64,000 bases of DNA from contig OX388343.1 in the NCBI GenBank assembly GCA_947579665.1, forward strand, positions 91,120,254-91,184,253. The letters run 5' to 3'. The stretch's first letter is position 1. Every line of letters starts with the position of its first letter. The translations under genes and the position numbers were made by a program. Shown here piece after piece: positions 25,101 through 35,651 of the stretch. The DNA comes from Sympetrum striolatum. Taxonomy: Eukaryota > Arthropoda > Insecta > Odonata > Libellulidae. Below the pieces are notes generated by a model. The model saw only the letters and a program-made list of their open reading frames with translations, was not told the origin of the DNA and searched no databases.

Positions 25101-27674
25101 GATTTGCACATTTATTTTTACTATCTTAATAAAATCCACCCTTGTGCTCGTTAATTTTTTCTATGTTCTCCGCATTTCTTATGTACGGATGGCTTAAAGT
25201 AGGTCACTCCCAAAAAAAATATTTTTATTGCTCCCGATCTTTCAGGAACGGACATCTGCTTTGCAGGTCCTATGCAGAGTTAAGTTCTTTGAGATACTGT
25301 CGGGATTTAAAATATGAGAAATTCACAAATTTAAAAGCAAAAACTGTGGATTTAATCTCGAAATTATAAATTTCACATTTGGTACTTTACGTATATTACA
25401 TCCTAAAATCTATATTTCTTATCTAATAGTTGTATTGTAGAATATGTGATATAGCTAAATGCAAAGTTGAAAAAATGTTTGTAAAAAATACCCCACATTC
25501 ATTTTTTCATTCCCTTCCTCAGATTCGTACTCCTGCGAATTACCTATTTAGGGAGATAACCGAAAAATCTTTAATTTAGGACTAAGATTGTCTGTTACTC
25601 ACTCAGAAGAAGATCCGCAAATTCCAATATAAGGTTAATTCCTATAACCGAAATTAAAGTTTAAAGATATATCCAATTCAATTCTAAACCTGGTATAAAG
25701 TGAAATTGATAATTACGCGAAGAAAAATTGAATGGTGAAGCAATTGGTATTTCGCCACGAGTTTGGATTTTTGTCAATACGCAACAGTGTTAGGCATAAG
25801 CTGTTCAAGTTTTATAAACGCAGCGATCGAGGACTCATAAAAGTTGCATTTTTTCGTAATATCTCGCTCGTTACGCATTCAAATTCTTGGCGCTACAGCC
25901 TCCAATGAATAAATTCGCTTATCTTAAATGACACCAGCAGATTTCTAATATCCGCCACCATTTTTGGAAGATTTACTCTCAAATAATGAATGGACATAAG
26001 CGGGCAAACCGGAGATAGAACTTCCCATGAACTGTTTCTGGGACACAAGCATCTCCTTGATAAATAATTTTCAAAACATTCTCAATAATATATAATGACA
26101 AGGGCTCGGCGAACAAAATTATGATTATTAAATTTATGCATTTTTGGCATTACTAAGAATTACTCACGGACGGTAGAGATAATTTAGAGTTACGTCGTAA
26201 GCCGGAATGAAACACACATTGTCGACGCAAGAGTGTGAATTATCGAATATCGTATTCATTACGGATGTTTTCCACAGTAAGAGCTATTACTTATTATATT
26301 AAGTTCTTAATTGTATCCCTAGTGGTATTGCATCTAAATAGGAATGTTAAGTATGCAAGAATATAATTTTGAAATATTTTCACAGGGACCTTTCTCTTTC
26401 CCTAAACCCATTCTTAGCTTTTAAATGGGACCATTCATCAAAGTCAACTCTGCACTATTTCTTCTCGAGCTTACATATTTTTAGAAGAGTTAAGAAAGAG
26501 CAAAAGAAATGTATTCTTCCGGGTACCGTGTCATAATGTTTTGGAGAGTAAATATTCCGAGAGCTTGAAAGTGGCATTTTTAACTGTTCTTATATTTTAG
26601 ACATGAAAAATGTTTCCACCGATCGGAAAATAGAAAATTGATCAATTTCCTCGGGGACTAAAATGTTGATAAAATCAGAGGAACAATAAGGTGTTGAAAT
26701 ATTTCCCTCTAAGCAACGTCCGTCCTCCCGAAAGAGAGGAAAGATCTCCGCGGCGGTGACGAGGCACAAAACAACTTTCCCTATCGTCGACTCCTCCAAC
26801 CGAAATAGAAACCTATTTCCATGTTTCCCGCGGAAGTGTAAGGTCAGGTCATCCCCGGAGGGTTCATGGTCGCCATTTAAAAGTGGGTCAGGGGTGGGCT
26901 TCCTTCGGAGAGTGCATCCTGGTGCAGCGGAGACAAAAATAAAAGTTCGGACGGACAGAGAGGGGAGGTGGCTTGCATTGTGACGAAGTGCGTGCGAAGG
27001 AATAACAATGGCAGTTATGGGAAACAGCGCGGGAATTCGCTGGAGGGAGGATTGTCAATGGTTCCTTCGAGGACAGCGGAAGGACGATGAAAATGTGTCG
27101 TTCCCAAGCACACGTCCGTAGAATTTGTATGGGACGGATTTCGGTCCGCCATACGCCCGGATGCTATTAAAACTATTGCGCAGATCGACTATCGACAGGA
27201 CCAGGTGCTTTCTGCACGTAGATAATCCGCCGAGGAATTCTGACGGCCTCGGTGGTGCATATGAAACGTTGAAATATTTTCTACTCCATCCGCGCCATAA
27301 CTCCACCAGTAAATGACAAAGGGTGGGAAGGAGTGATGATTCAAGCATATATAACCATACTGCGAATTAAAGAAACAACGTGCATTCAAACTTGTCTAAT
27401 AATACGGGCCAAATGAGGTCCCTCGGGGAAAAGGTCTTCCTAAGAAAGCTTTCCATAACAAATCTGTGGATACCAAACGAGGACAACTCGCTCCAGTCAT
27501 ATCATTTTACAGAAATCTTCGTTTGTCTAAATACTATTTTAAATAGCTAAATCCTAAATCACATGTAGACACTGCTTAAATACTACTAGTTTATTTTACA
27601 ATCAAACAAGTACAGTAACCGAGAAAACGAAACAGACTCAGGTTCCATTTCGTGGTAGTCATAAATACAAAAAA
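22190..27674. other. Probable long intron, no firm gene
   Basis: Mostly AT-rich, with GC-rich blocks at about 23590-23900 and 26700-27330 that carry short overlapping frames on both strands. After an acceptor at 23609 (aatttgtgcag), phase 0 reads five codons to a TAA, so it could be an alternative last exon after 22189. A 21-nt open piece sits between 'gatctttcag' and 'gcag|gt' near 25244-25266. A minus-strand exon-like segment at 22916-22969 is reported as a finding. None is strong enough to annotate. Confidence 0.4.
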
Positions 27675-27727
27675 GCTTCATGATAGAATTCTTTTACTAC
27701 GCTAGTAAAAGAATTTTATCATGAAGC
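27675..27727. repeat. 25-bp near-perfect hairpin with 3-nt loop
   Basis: The 25-nt arm at 27675-27699 and its partner at 27703-27727 pair with only one imperfect position, around the loop 'cgc'. Such a tight, long palindrome is usually a fold-back or MITE remnant, or an artefact of replication-slip inversion. The 3-nt loop argues against a typical microRNA precursor. Confidence 0.95.
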
Positions 27728-27982
27728 CGTAAGTACACTAACCACGTTAATTCAGTAATCTCTGATATTTCTATGCGCGATTATACGCGCAAGCGCATTT
27801 TATAACATTTTTTACTCGAGTCCAAGTAACTGCAAAAAAATCTCCTTCGGCTGAAACATTCTTCAGTAGGATCTTTCTTTAGGAGACGTATTTTTGTATT
27901 AAAGCCAACGATTTTAACAAAGTAAAACTTGAATTCAGCGTTTAGCATTTACTATATTCAGTCTGCATACCTCGTTGGACAG

Positions 27983-28033
27983 ATCATGAACTCAAAAGTG
28001 ATCATAGAAAGCCCCTTGGAGGAGTAGGCACAG
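27983..28033 (+). CDS. Candidate 51-nt exon (phase 1-1)
   Basis: The acceptor 'gttggacag|at' and donor 'gcacag|gtaaaa' bound 51 nt that are open only in phase 1, reading HELKSDHRKPLGGVGT. The symmetric phase would allow it as a cassette exon. It does not fit directly after the exon ending at 22189 (phase 0). It would need an unseen 0-1 exon before it and the short form of the 46 kb exon (start 46032, phase 1) after it. Kept as a tentative call. Confidence 0.25.
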
Positions 28034-29578
28034 GTAAAAGATAATTATTACAATAAAATATATAAAAAATAATACCTCAATCATAGTTTCCATAATTGTA
28101 TACATTTTTGGACAGAAACAAAATTACTGACTTAAGTCAGAATATTATTGGTAAATTGAGCTTAATAATCCTACATCAAAATTCGCAATGCAATACCATA
28201 GATGAATTAGTGAAAATGAATGTTGGGAATGCTCTAATTATTCTGTTCAAGAATTACGTGCGCTAGAAAAATAGATTTGGCGTTATGAGTAAGAGAATTT
28301 TCATTAAAAAAAATAAATGAGGATAGATAGATTTCTCAGTGAAAACAGAAGATACTTTGGCATCATGGGTCTATAAAATTTAGAAATATTATTCAAGTTG
28401 TTATCATATCTCATCGTAAAGTACGTCCATAAGTAAATGATCAATTCTTTTGGACATAATTATAGTACAGAACTGACAATGAGTTCGGAAATACTGTACG
28501 CTTTTAACGGATAATATATTTGAGGATACTACTCATCCTAAAAATCCTACTCATTCTTGAGCACATAATTTCTAGTTTCTTTTGGCTCTCCTCAGAATGG
28601 AGGATAGAATTTGAACAAAATAAGTATCTACTTTAAAATAGGATTAGATTGAAGGAATTGACCCCAAATATGAGCGTACTGGGACCGGTTCGAACTCTAA
28701 TAATAATTATAATAAACCCCTACTTTTGCTCAATGTTTCGCTGACGAGATCGGCAATTTATCTTACCTCAGAATGTTTAAAGCCTTATTCTAGAATTGAA
28801 TAATGCGATGTTAAAAGGTTCCCACGTCGCTTGGAAATGTATGGGAAAAAATGAGAAAATTTTCCTCAGACGCCGCGAGTTATTTCCCCTCCAATTGAAA
28901 GGGAATTTTCCATTTAAAAGTTGACCTTGAGAAACAACTGAGTACCTTGCAAACAATCGATCGTTAAAAGCTCTTAACTTCCTTTGGCGATATTTTGTTT
29001 TGATCAACAAAGGTCTTCGATTTCCGAAAAAAAACAGTATTAACTCTCTATATATGATACGAATCCATTATATTTTCAATTCAGTTTCAGGCTATGAAAA
29101 TTCTTCATCTCTTTTTAATATCAAATACAACAAAAAAATGTAGCCTACGTCATTCCCTTAACCTAATTAACATTTCATTCGTTCCTGGAAAAAAATTAAA
29201 TGGATGAACTCAATTCCAAGGATTGCTTTCAAAGTGACCGCAAAGCAAAGCAACTCGTGAAAAAGTACCATTCCTTAGGTAAAAATCTTCACCCTTATCA
29301 TAAATTACAAAAATAAAATTTTGATGTAAAAAATATCTTGAGCAGTTAATTCTGGCGTTGAAAAAATTTATTTGCTAAAGAAAAGTAAATATCATTGTTC
29401 AGAATTTTTAAGAGGAATAAGGCCGTAATGTAAGAAGGTTTAAAAATAAGTAAATCTGCTTTGATTATTTATCAATTGACTTAGGAAAGGAGTAGTAAAT
29501 TACTTTTAAAATCTACACACGAGTGGCAATACATTCTTTCATTGAACTATATCCTTACAGTGATTCATAAGGACTCGT
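28034..29578. other. Intron-like, no supported gene
   Basis: AT-rich with no convincing exon, RNA or repeat. A good minus-strand donor (complement of 'cttacctcag' at about 28763-28772) has no convincing exon upstream of it. Confidence 0.4.
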
Positions 29579-29640
29579 TAATAAATAATGGGAGACCTGG
29601 GTTTGAGTTCTAGCCAAGTCACTATTTTTCACTTCTTGTA
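29579..29640 (+). repeat. SINE-like fragment (B-box and conserved tail)
   Basis: A degenerate B box (gggtttgagttct, about 29599-29611) is followed by 'caagtcactatttttcactt' and 'cttgta' (29615-29640). The same tail follows a better B box on the minus strand at 35555-35601, and a related tail occurs near 47545. This supports one tRNA-derived SINE family. Confidence 0.65.
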
Positions 29641-32600
29641 TGACCTAATTTTATTAGACTTGTAGAAAAATAGAATACTGAAATGAGTATGAGCATAATA
29701 GCCATGTCTAAACGTGAGTATAGTGATAATAAGTCAGTTTTGAATGGATGAATGATTGTTTAACAAGATAATCTTGTCTTTATACTAATATGCCTAAAGT
29801 CATATAACCTTTTTTGTAATAGGTTATACCACGTTTTTATTTCATAGAAGTCAGTAAGTAGACGGTTAGTGACAACGACGCTCATTCAGAATGATTCGTT
29901 TACGGTATCTTTGACCTAGAGGAAAACTGCGGAGTGAATTAATGCATCGGAATTAGATTTCCAGCTATTTTAAGCACTTCAAGAAAAGTATAAAATTTAG
30001 CAAAGTTACTACCAATAAGAGATGCGGAGAGCTTAATTATGAGAGAGGTGGGATTGAAAAGACTTTGATAAGTGTGTTTGATGGTATGTATGTACTAGGC
30101 AATGACGCTTGCAGATTTGAAACTTTTAAGAAAAATCAATAAATAGGTATTTTACATCAAGACCAGGAATATCATCAACATTTTAAAATCAGATGATGGT
30201 AATCATATCTCTTTACATAAGTTCAATTGCCCTTCATAAAGTCATTGGATTCATATTACATAGAGCATATCAAAGTATTAGATACTTACATATGCATCAT
30301 GAAACGTCAAACCTTTCAATCTTCATAACACAAATCATTCAGCCGTATAAAAACGTTTAAGGAATAAATTTTATCACCTAACTGTTCGGCATCTTCGTAT
30401 AGTGGGAATCTCTAGCAGCTTAGAAAGAGCTCTCTCCATAATAGTTCAAGTTTTGGGACGAGGAAATCTTTCCTGGGTAATTTCCCGAGAGTAGTAATTC
30501 AAATCGGAGGAAAAGTCGGGGATCGCTGAGGGAAACCGGAATACCGAAAATTAACGTCTTTCCCAGCCTCAGCGTGCGCGTTATAAATTTCGCTCTGCAC
30601 TCCCAAGCGATAGCAGAAGCAATATTTTCCGTTTTTTACATCGGAGAGGTGTTTTCCTTCGATTTCTGACACCCTACGGTGGTTGTAGAAATAATAAATC
30701 CCTCTATCTGGTATGTTAATTACATGTTCCGCGCTGGCTTCAGAATAAACTCTCAAGTTGTTTCGAGAAAGCTTTTTCGCCTCTTGAAATTTCGCTTTTC
30801 ATTATAAAACGATGAAAACAACGATTATATTACAATAAGGGCAATTTCTCATTCAATGGAACAGGATGCATTGGCAGCTATGGTATAAATATTTCTTCTA
30901 TAGGCTTTAAATATAATGTATAAAGAATAATATTTAGGATAATCCGTAATAGATAGGAAGAATAATATATAATTAAGATGAGATATACAGGAAGAATAAA
31001 ATAATTGATAATTTTAATGATTATTAAGGCTTATTCTTACCTCAAAAAATAGTATTTTCCAAGCAATTTGGAATGTTTTTCGTAAGATTCGCTGATTCGA
31101 TTTTTACATTTATAAGGAACAACATTTAAACGATTGATTTCAGCAAAAAGTACGCATTACGTTTAAATAGGAAGCTGCTAATAATTGTTTTGAGCAAACT
31201 TACGTATTCAGCATCGATACTACTCAAAATGAGAGCGCATTTCAAAAGCAATTATTATTGACGTGAAACGGGATTAACTATTTAATCCTAGGGGATAAAC
31301 CGCACTCAGATTCGAACTCAATGAAAAGAAAAATCATCGAGACTGAGTGTCTGCGGAATGCCCTCATTTCTGTATAGTTGTAGCTATAGCTTGATAGAAA
31401 TTCACGTACTCAAGGTACTGCTCTCTTTCGCACCAAACGCACCAATATCCTCATGTGGTCACTGTATTCGTTGATCCTTTCCTATCCTCACATGCATATT
31501 CCGCTGCAGACATATTTTTCCGTATATTCTCTTTCATTATTTAAAAGATATTCGTCACTTCAGAATATGATACAATACATTCAACCGTTCACTATTGAAC
31601 CATTACTCGTTCTTTTTCTATCAATAATACAATTTTGTGCATTTTTTTTTAATTTCATTGTGGTGATATTCATCCTGAATTGGATGTGATCTTTTAATAT
31701 CTTATTGCGGTTTTCAAACCGATTTTGTATTAACTGAAAAAGATGCTCATTGAACAAATATGAGATTAGATATTGAATTGGCTCCTATACTTCGCCATAT
31801 GTATATTTATTAGGGTCAATGGTTTGGGAAGTAAAACAACCTTAGCCTTAGCCTTACTGACTCTACGAAACATTTTTCCGATCAACGCTGGTATTTATCA
31901 GTCTTCAATCCTTCGTTGAGAATTAACGGGTAAATCAGCTATTAAAACTATAAAGTGTGATGTTAATATTTTTGTCTCTATCTTCTCCATCAAGGTATCA
32001 GTAATTTTAAGATGGAGAAGTGGAAAAGAAAGTCTTTAGAGTTGAGAACAGGATATGAATATCAAATACTTTAGATATCGAACGATTTACAATTGGGTAA
32101 TGGCGATTAACATAAAATAACTTATGATAACCTTCGCTGGTTGTATTATCTCATTCTTTCATGAGTTAGTTTTAGCTAGTCCACGTTTTTCTCAAAAGGT
32201 GATTCCGTCGTCCTATTTGACTCTCAGATTGCTTCACCGTGTCCTTCCTCTATTCTCATTCTTCGAGTATGAATTTCAAAAAGGATATGTTAATGCGAAG
32301 GACCTAATTTCATCTCTGAATTCGCGTGATGTCGCACCATAAAGCCCGGGTCATGGGCAACGGATGGGAATCCATATACATTCATTATATCCTTAGAGTG
32401 TTCCCACAACAACAACAGAGTGCACGGGGCGGCAAATCACGTGACTGCGCACGTTGAAATTTCCGATTTCGCGGTGAAGTTGCAGCCAAATATTCGCCGC
32501 GAAAACGAAATGCCAAACCCAAAATCAAGGCTATAATACACCTGGTTTCCGATTGATATTGTTTCAAATCGATGGATCGTGGTGATGAATTCGAAATTTC

Positions 32601-33254
32601 ATCGCAATGGTGTTTCCTTTAAAGAAATGCGATTTGCATTATTTCCCACGAGAATTTAATAACCTTGCCGAATTGTTTCACTCCCGACAATCGAAGAAAA
32701 AATAACCTCCATTTTTCCCAAACATCTGGTGCCACTTATGTTCTCCTGCACTCTGAGGGACCTCCCTTTTCTTGTGAAAATGTGCTCCTGAGTCGAGGCT
32801 GATTTACCGTGACTGATCGGTACTCGGATTGCTTCTCATAGCCCTTGAAAAAATAGAGTAAGAATGGGTAGGGGATAATGTAATCTCAGAATACGCAGTG
32901 GACTCTACTACGTAGGCGGAGCAGGTGATACGAGAAATATCGGGAAAATAGATGCTGGGAGTTGCCACCACCTCTAGAAATTTATTTACAATTATAGCGA
33001 ACGACCAGTGAACGAGATAGTGACCAACTAGATCAGGTGTGGAGAGCCAATTATCGTCGGAAGGTCGCATGCGTGTACTATTTGGACTCAAATGAAACCG
33101 TAAGGTTATACTTGAACGGTGTATTGCATAGATTTCAATAGTTCAACATCGAAATTTCATAATGGAAGGAAAATTCAATCGCTTAATAAACCAGAGTGAA
33201 ATATTTTTCATCGTCACTTGGCGTCATTTTTCCCACTGTGATACATAAGAGGTA
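29641..33254. other. Intron-like or intergenic, no supported gene
   Basis: AT-rich, with a GC-richer patch at 30500-30620 and another around 32340-32530. Short open frames occur on both strands without domain signal. A minus-strand donor-like site lies near 31038 (complement of 'cttacctcaa') with a short open stretch behind it, which is not called. Confidence 0.4.
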
Positions 33255-34289
33255 TTAGATTTAGATTTAGATTTAGATATATACCCCGCGAGCCGCCAGA
33301 GGCGTATGGCAGGGGGTGTAATACACCACCATTATACATTCCTACCTATTAGCATCTCTAATAGCTTGGGGAAAAAACAACCAAAAGTAATTATCCGTCC
33401 TTGCAATTACTTCCCTATAACGCTTCGTCGATGCCTCTCGGAGATCGCGTTCGCTCCTTACTGGCACTAACATTTCACTTACTTCGTCTATAAATTCTGA
33501 ACGATTGAACTTTTCGAAAAGTTTCCGACGATATTCAGATCTTCTCATCTGTAGTGAATTCCAACTGAGGGACTCTATCATTGCCGTAACGCTGCTATCA
33601 AACCTGAAATCCCCGCAAACGAATCGGGCTGCTCTACGCTGGACCATCTCTAAATCTGAGACTAAACCTACTTCGTGTGGGTCCCAAACCGCACAGCAGT
33701 ATTCAAGACTCGGACGAATGAGAGAAAAGTAAGCTATTTCTTTGACTCTCGATGAGCATCCTCTCAACGTTCTACCAGTTAATCTTTGCATTCTATTCGC
33801 TTTTCCTATCGCATCTCGAATATGTTCTTTAAAAGATAAGTTACTGCTAAACGTGACTCCTAGGTATTTGTTGTCGTGAACTAACTCTAATGGATGACCT
33901 GAGATTTGGTACTGCGCGGGAATTATGTTTGTGGAGCGCGTAAAACTCATGGCAACGCATTTATTTATATTTAAATCCAGCTGCCAATCTTTACACCATC
34001 CTGATATTACGTCCAGGTCGTCTTGAAGCACATTACAATCGTTTTCTGTCAAAATCTCTCTGTATATCAGGGTATCATCGGCAAATAATCTAACCTTACT
34101 CTTTACGTTATCTACGAGGTCGTTAATGTAAATTAGAAATAAGATTGGACCAAGAACACTTCCCTGTGGAACTCCTGATGTGATACTTATTTCTTCGGAT
34201 AAAACTCCATCTAACGCAACTCGCTGAGATCTGTTTTCTAGAAAAGATTTGGTCCATCTGATAACTTTTTCGTCGATCGCGTAGGCAGC
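33255..34289 (-). mobile_element. 5'-truncated CR1/L2-like LINE with nearly intact ORF2 C-terminus
   Basis: The insertion runs from the middle of the reverse transcriptase (34289) to a hexamer tail of TAAATC units (33255-33279 on the + strand as TAGATT/GATTTA). The 3' end carries a conserved stem-loop (cgcc 33294-33297, ggcg 33301-33304) preceded by CACCCCCTGCC on the element's strand. Similar 3' ends are seen at 16540 and 60670. The open frame and clean tail suggest a relatively recent insertion. Truncation at the 5' end is typical of target-primed reverse transcription. Confidence 0.9.
33342..34289 (-). CDS. LINE ORF2 fragment: reverse transcriptase (partial) plus C-terminal region
   Basis: An open frame of about 315 codons runs from a TAA at 34290-34292 down to a TAG at 33342-33344. 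The first part reads IDEKVIRWTKSFLENRSQRV and contains the reverse transcriptase motif GVPQGSVLGPILFLIYINDL and then the catalytic FADD box. Next come a thumb-like part (WQLDLNINKC, KYLGVTFSSNLSFKEHI) and the CR1/L2-type tail (SLIRPSLEYCCAVWDP, QRRAARF), ending near YFWLFFPQAIRDANR. Reverse transcriptase motifs upstream of the GVPQGS box and the endonuclease are missing, so it cannot act by itself. It is not a host gene. Confidence 0.92.
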   Translation of the reverse strand, partial: AAYAIDEKVIRWTKSFLENRSQRVALDGVLSEEISITSGVPQGSVLGPILFLIYINDLVDNVKSKVRLFADDTLIYREILTENDCNVLQDDLDVISGWCKDWQLDLNINKCVAMSFTRSTNIIPAQYQISGHPLELVHDNKYLGVTFSSNLSFKEHIRDAIGKANRMQRLTGRTLRGCSSRVKEIAYFSLIRPSLEYCCAVWDPHEVGLVSDLEMVQRRAARFVCGDFRFDSSVTAMIESLSWNSLQMRRSEYRRKLFEKFNRSEFIDEVSEMLVPVRSERDLREASTKRYREVIARTDNYFWLFFPQAIRDANR

Positions 34290-34302
34290 TTAAATAGCAG
34301 CT

Positions 34303-34440
34303 ATTAAATCTCCAATAGCCGTCTTTGTCGGCGTTACTCGTTTCATTTACCGGTATTCGGAGAAAACAAGAAAGGATCACCAAGCTATTAAGACACCAAA
34401 AAGCTTTTCGAAGGTGATCCCTTCCTCATCAGGTGCAGTA
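34303..34440 (-). repeat. Dispersed repeat adjoining the LINE, with inverted GGATCACC ends
   Basis: 34303-34370 matches window positions 13-80 in reverse orientation. Just beyond, GGATCACC (34374-34381) is mirrored by GGTGATCC (34413-34420). On the minus strand the segment reads 'ctgatgaggaagggatcacc' and on toward the LINE. It may be part of an older element into which the LINE inserted, or a 5' portion of the same retrotransposon. Confidence 0.6.
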
Positions 34441-35554
34441 AAGTACAAAGCAAAGTCGACAAATTGTGGGGTATTTATTGCTAGTGGAGTGGGTGGGGGA
34501 TATCCTATGGCGTATGTAGCGTTCCTTCTTTACTCTGGGAAACATGTGTTTGAATACGTACATTTTTTTAAGACGACAGTAATCACTCTCCTCACCTCTG
34601 GTCAATTGAAATTGGCAATGTGATGAACGCACTAATTGCAGTTAGCCAAAAGGCGGCTTGCTAGGTGAATATGGATGTAACTCACTAACCTCTTATAAAA
34701 TAAACATCAGGATTTTTTTACCTCAACAAAATAATGTATGATGGAAAGACACGATTATAAGGTGGAAGGAAGGATACGGAGCCGGAACCAACGCGACATT
34801 AACTTCGGATCCCCCGCTGGAAAAATCCAGTTACAGGAGTCGCGTACGATAAAATTGTGGCGCTAACAGCAAAAAGCACCTCAGCCAAGGTCATCCGTCT
34901 CCCATTCAAAAAAGCGCTCAAACTTTTAGGAACGAAGGGACGGTGTGAGACGAATCGCCCCTCAGAGCGCAAATTGTTATCCTTCGAGTATCATCAGAGG
35001 AGCCATTCTCCTCGAGATGAGGGGGAGGATACAAATCAAGATCAAAATGCACACGGACAGCGGGCCACAGCATCCTTGAACTATATCATCATTCAATCAA
35101 CGACGTATTCGTTATACACACATTTATTATCGCCGTTTTCTCTTTTACACCCCCTTCATCTCTGCCTTCCTCTTTTTAGCTTCTTTCTCAGAGCCATTTC
35201 TTAAGCGAGACCACGCCCTGTCACGTGTTGCCGAGGCCATCTTCGTTTATTGCCGGGTGCGTAGCAGCAAATGAATGAGTGGAAGGTTTGCCCCTTTCAG
35301 AAGAAGAGGAAAATGGAGGAGAAAGATTGATTGTCGGAAGAGTGGACCACATAAGTCAGAGAGATGCTGGATATTTAGAATTGAGAGAGTCAGAGAAGGG
35401 TTAGGTTTTGCTCTTTGAATGGGAAATATTCTACGGAGGGACGCAAGATGACGATGTTCTGGGTGTCGGGATAAAAATTTTTAATGAAAATTCGCTGTTG
35501 GTAATAATTAACTTCGGGTTGACCTATATTTTTTATCTTAAAATATGCTAATTT
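34441..35554. other. No supported gene
   Basis: At 34634-34670 a short string (gccaaaaggcggcttgctag) resembles the 3' stem-loop of the CR1/L2-like LINEs and may be a tiny remnant. A GC-richer block (about 34760-35260) holds a 115-codon + strand frame (34857-35204) without a recognisable domain, which I treat as chance. Confidence 0.4.
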
Positions 35555-35651
35555 TACAAGAAGTGAAAAATAGTGACTTGACTGGGACTCGAACCTAGAT
35601 ATACCACTTTCCGAGCAAGTATTCTGAAGTCACTATTTTCCACTTCTTGTA
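35555..35651 (-). repeat. Fold-back SINE-like element (25-bp arms around a tRNA-like core)
   Basis: Arms 35555-35579 and 35627-35651 are inverted copies with one mismatch. Each is the SINE tail 'cactatttttcacttcttgt'. The 47-nt spacer contains a B box on the minus strand (ggttcgagtccc, complement of about 35584-35595). A SINE head flanked by tails on both sides suggests a head-to-head or tail-to-tail rearrangement. Confidence 0.85.

Noticed and set aside
33255..33279. GATTTA repeats as telomere-like DNA
   Set aside because: They sit exactly at the 3' end of a LINE, and a second LINE ends in a different hexamer, so they are retrotransposon tails.
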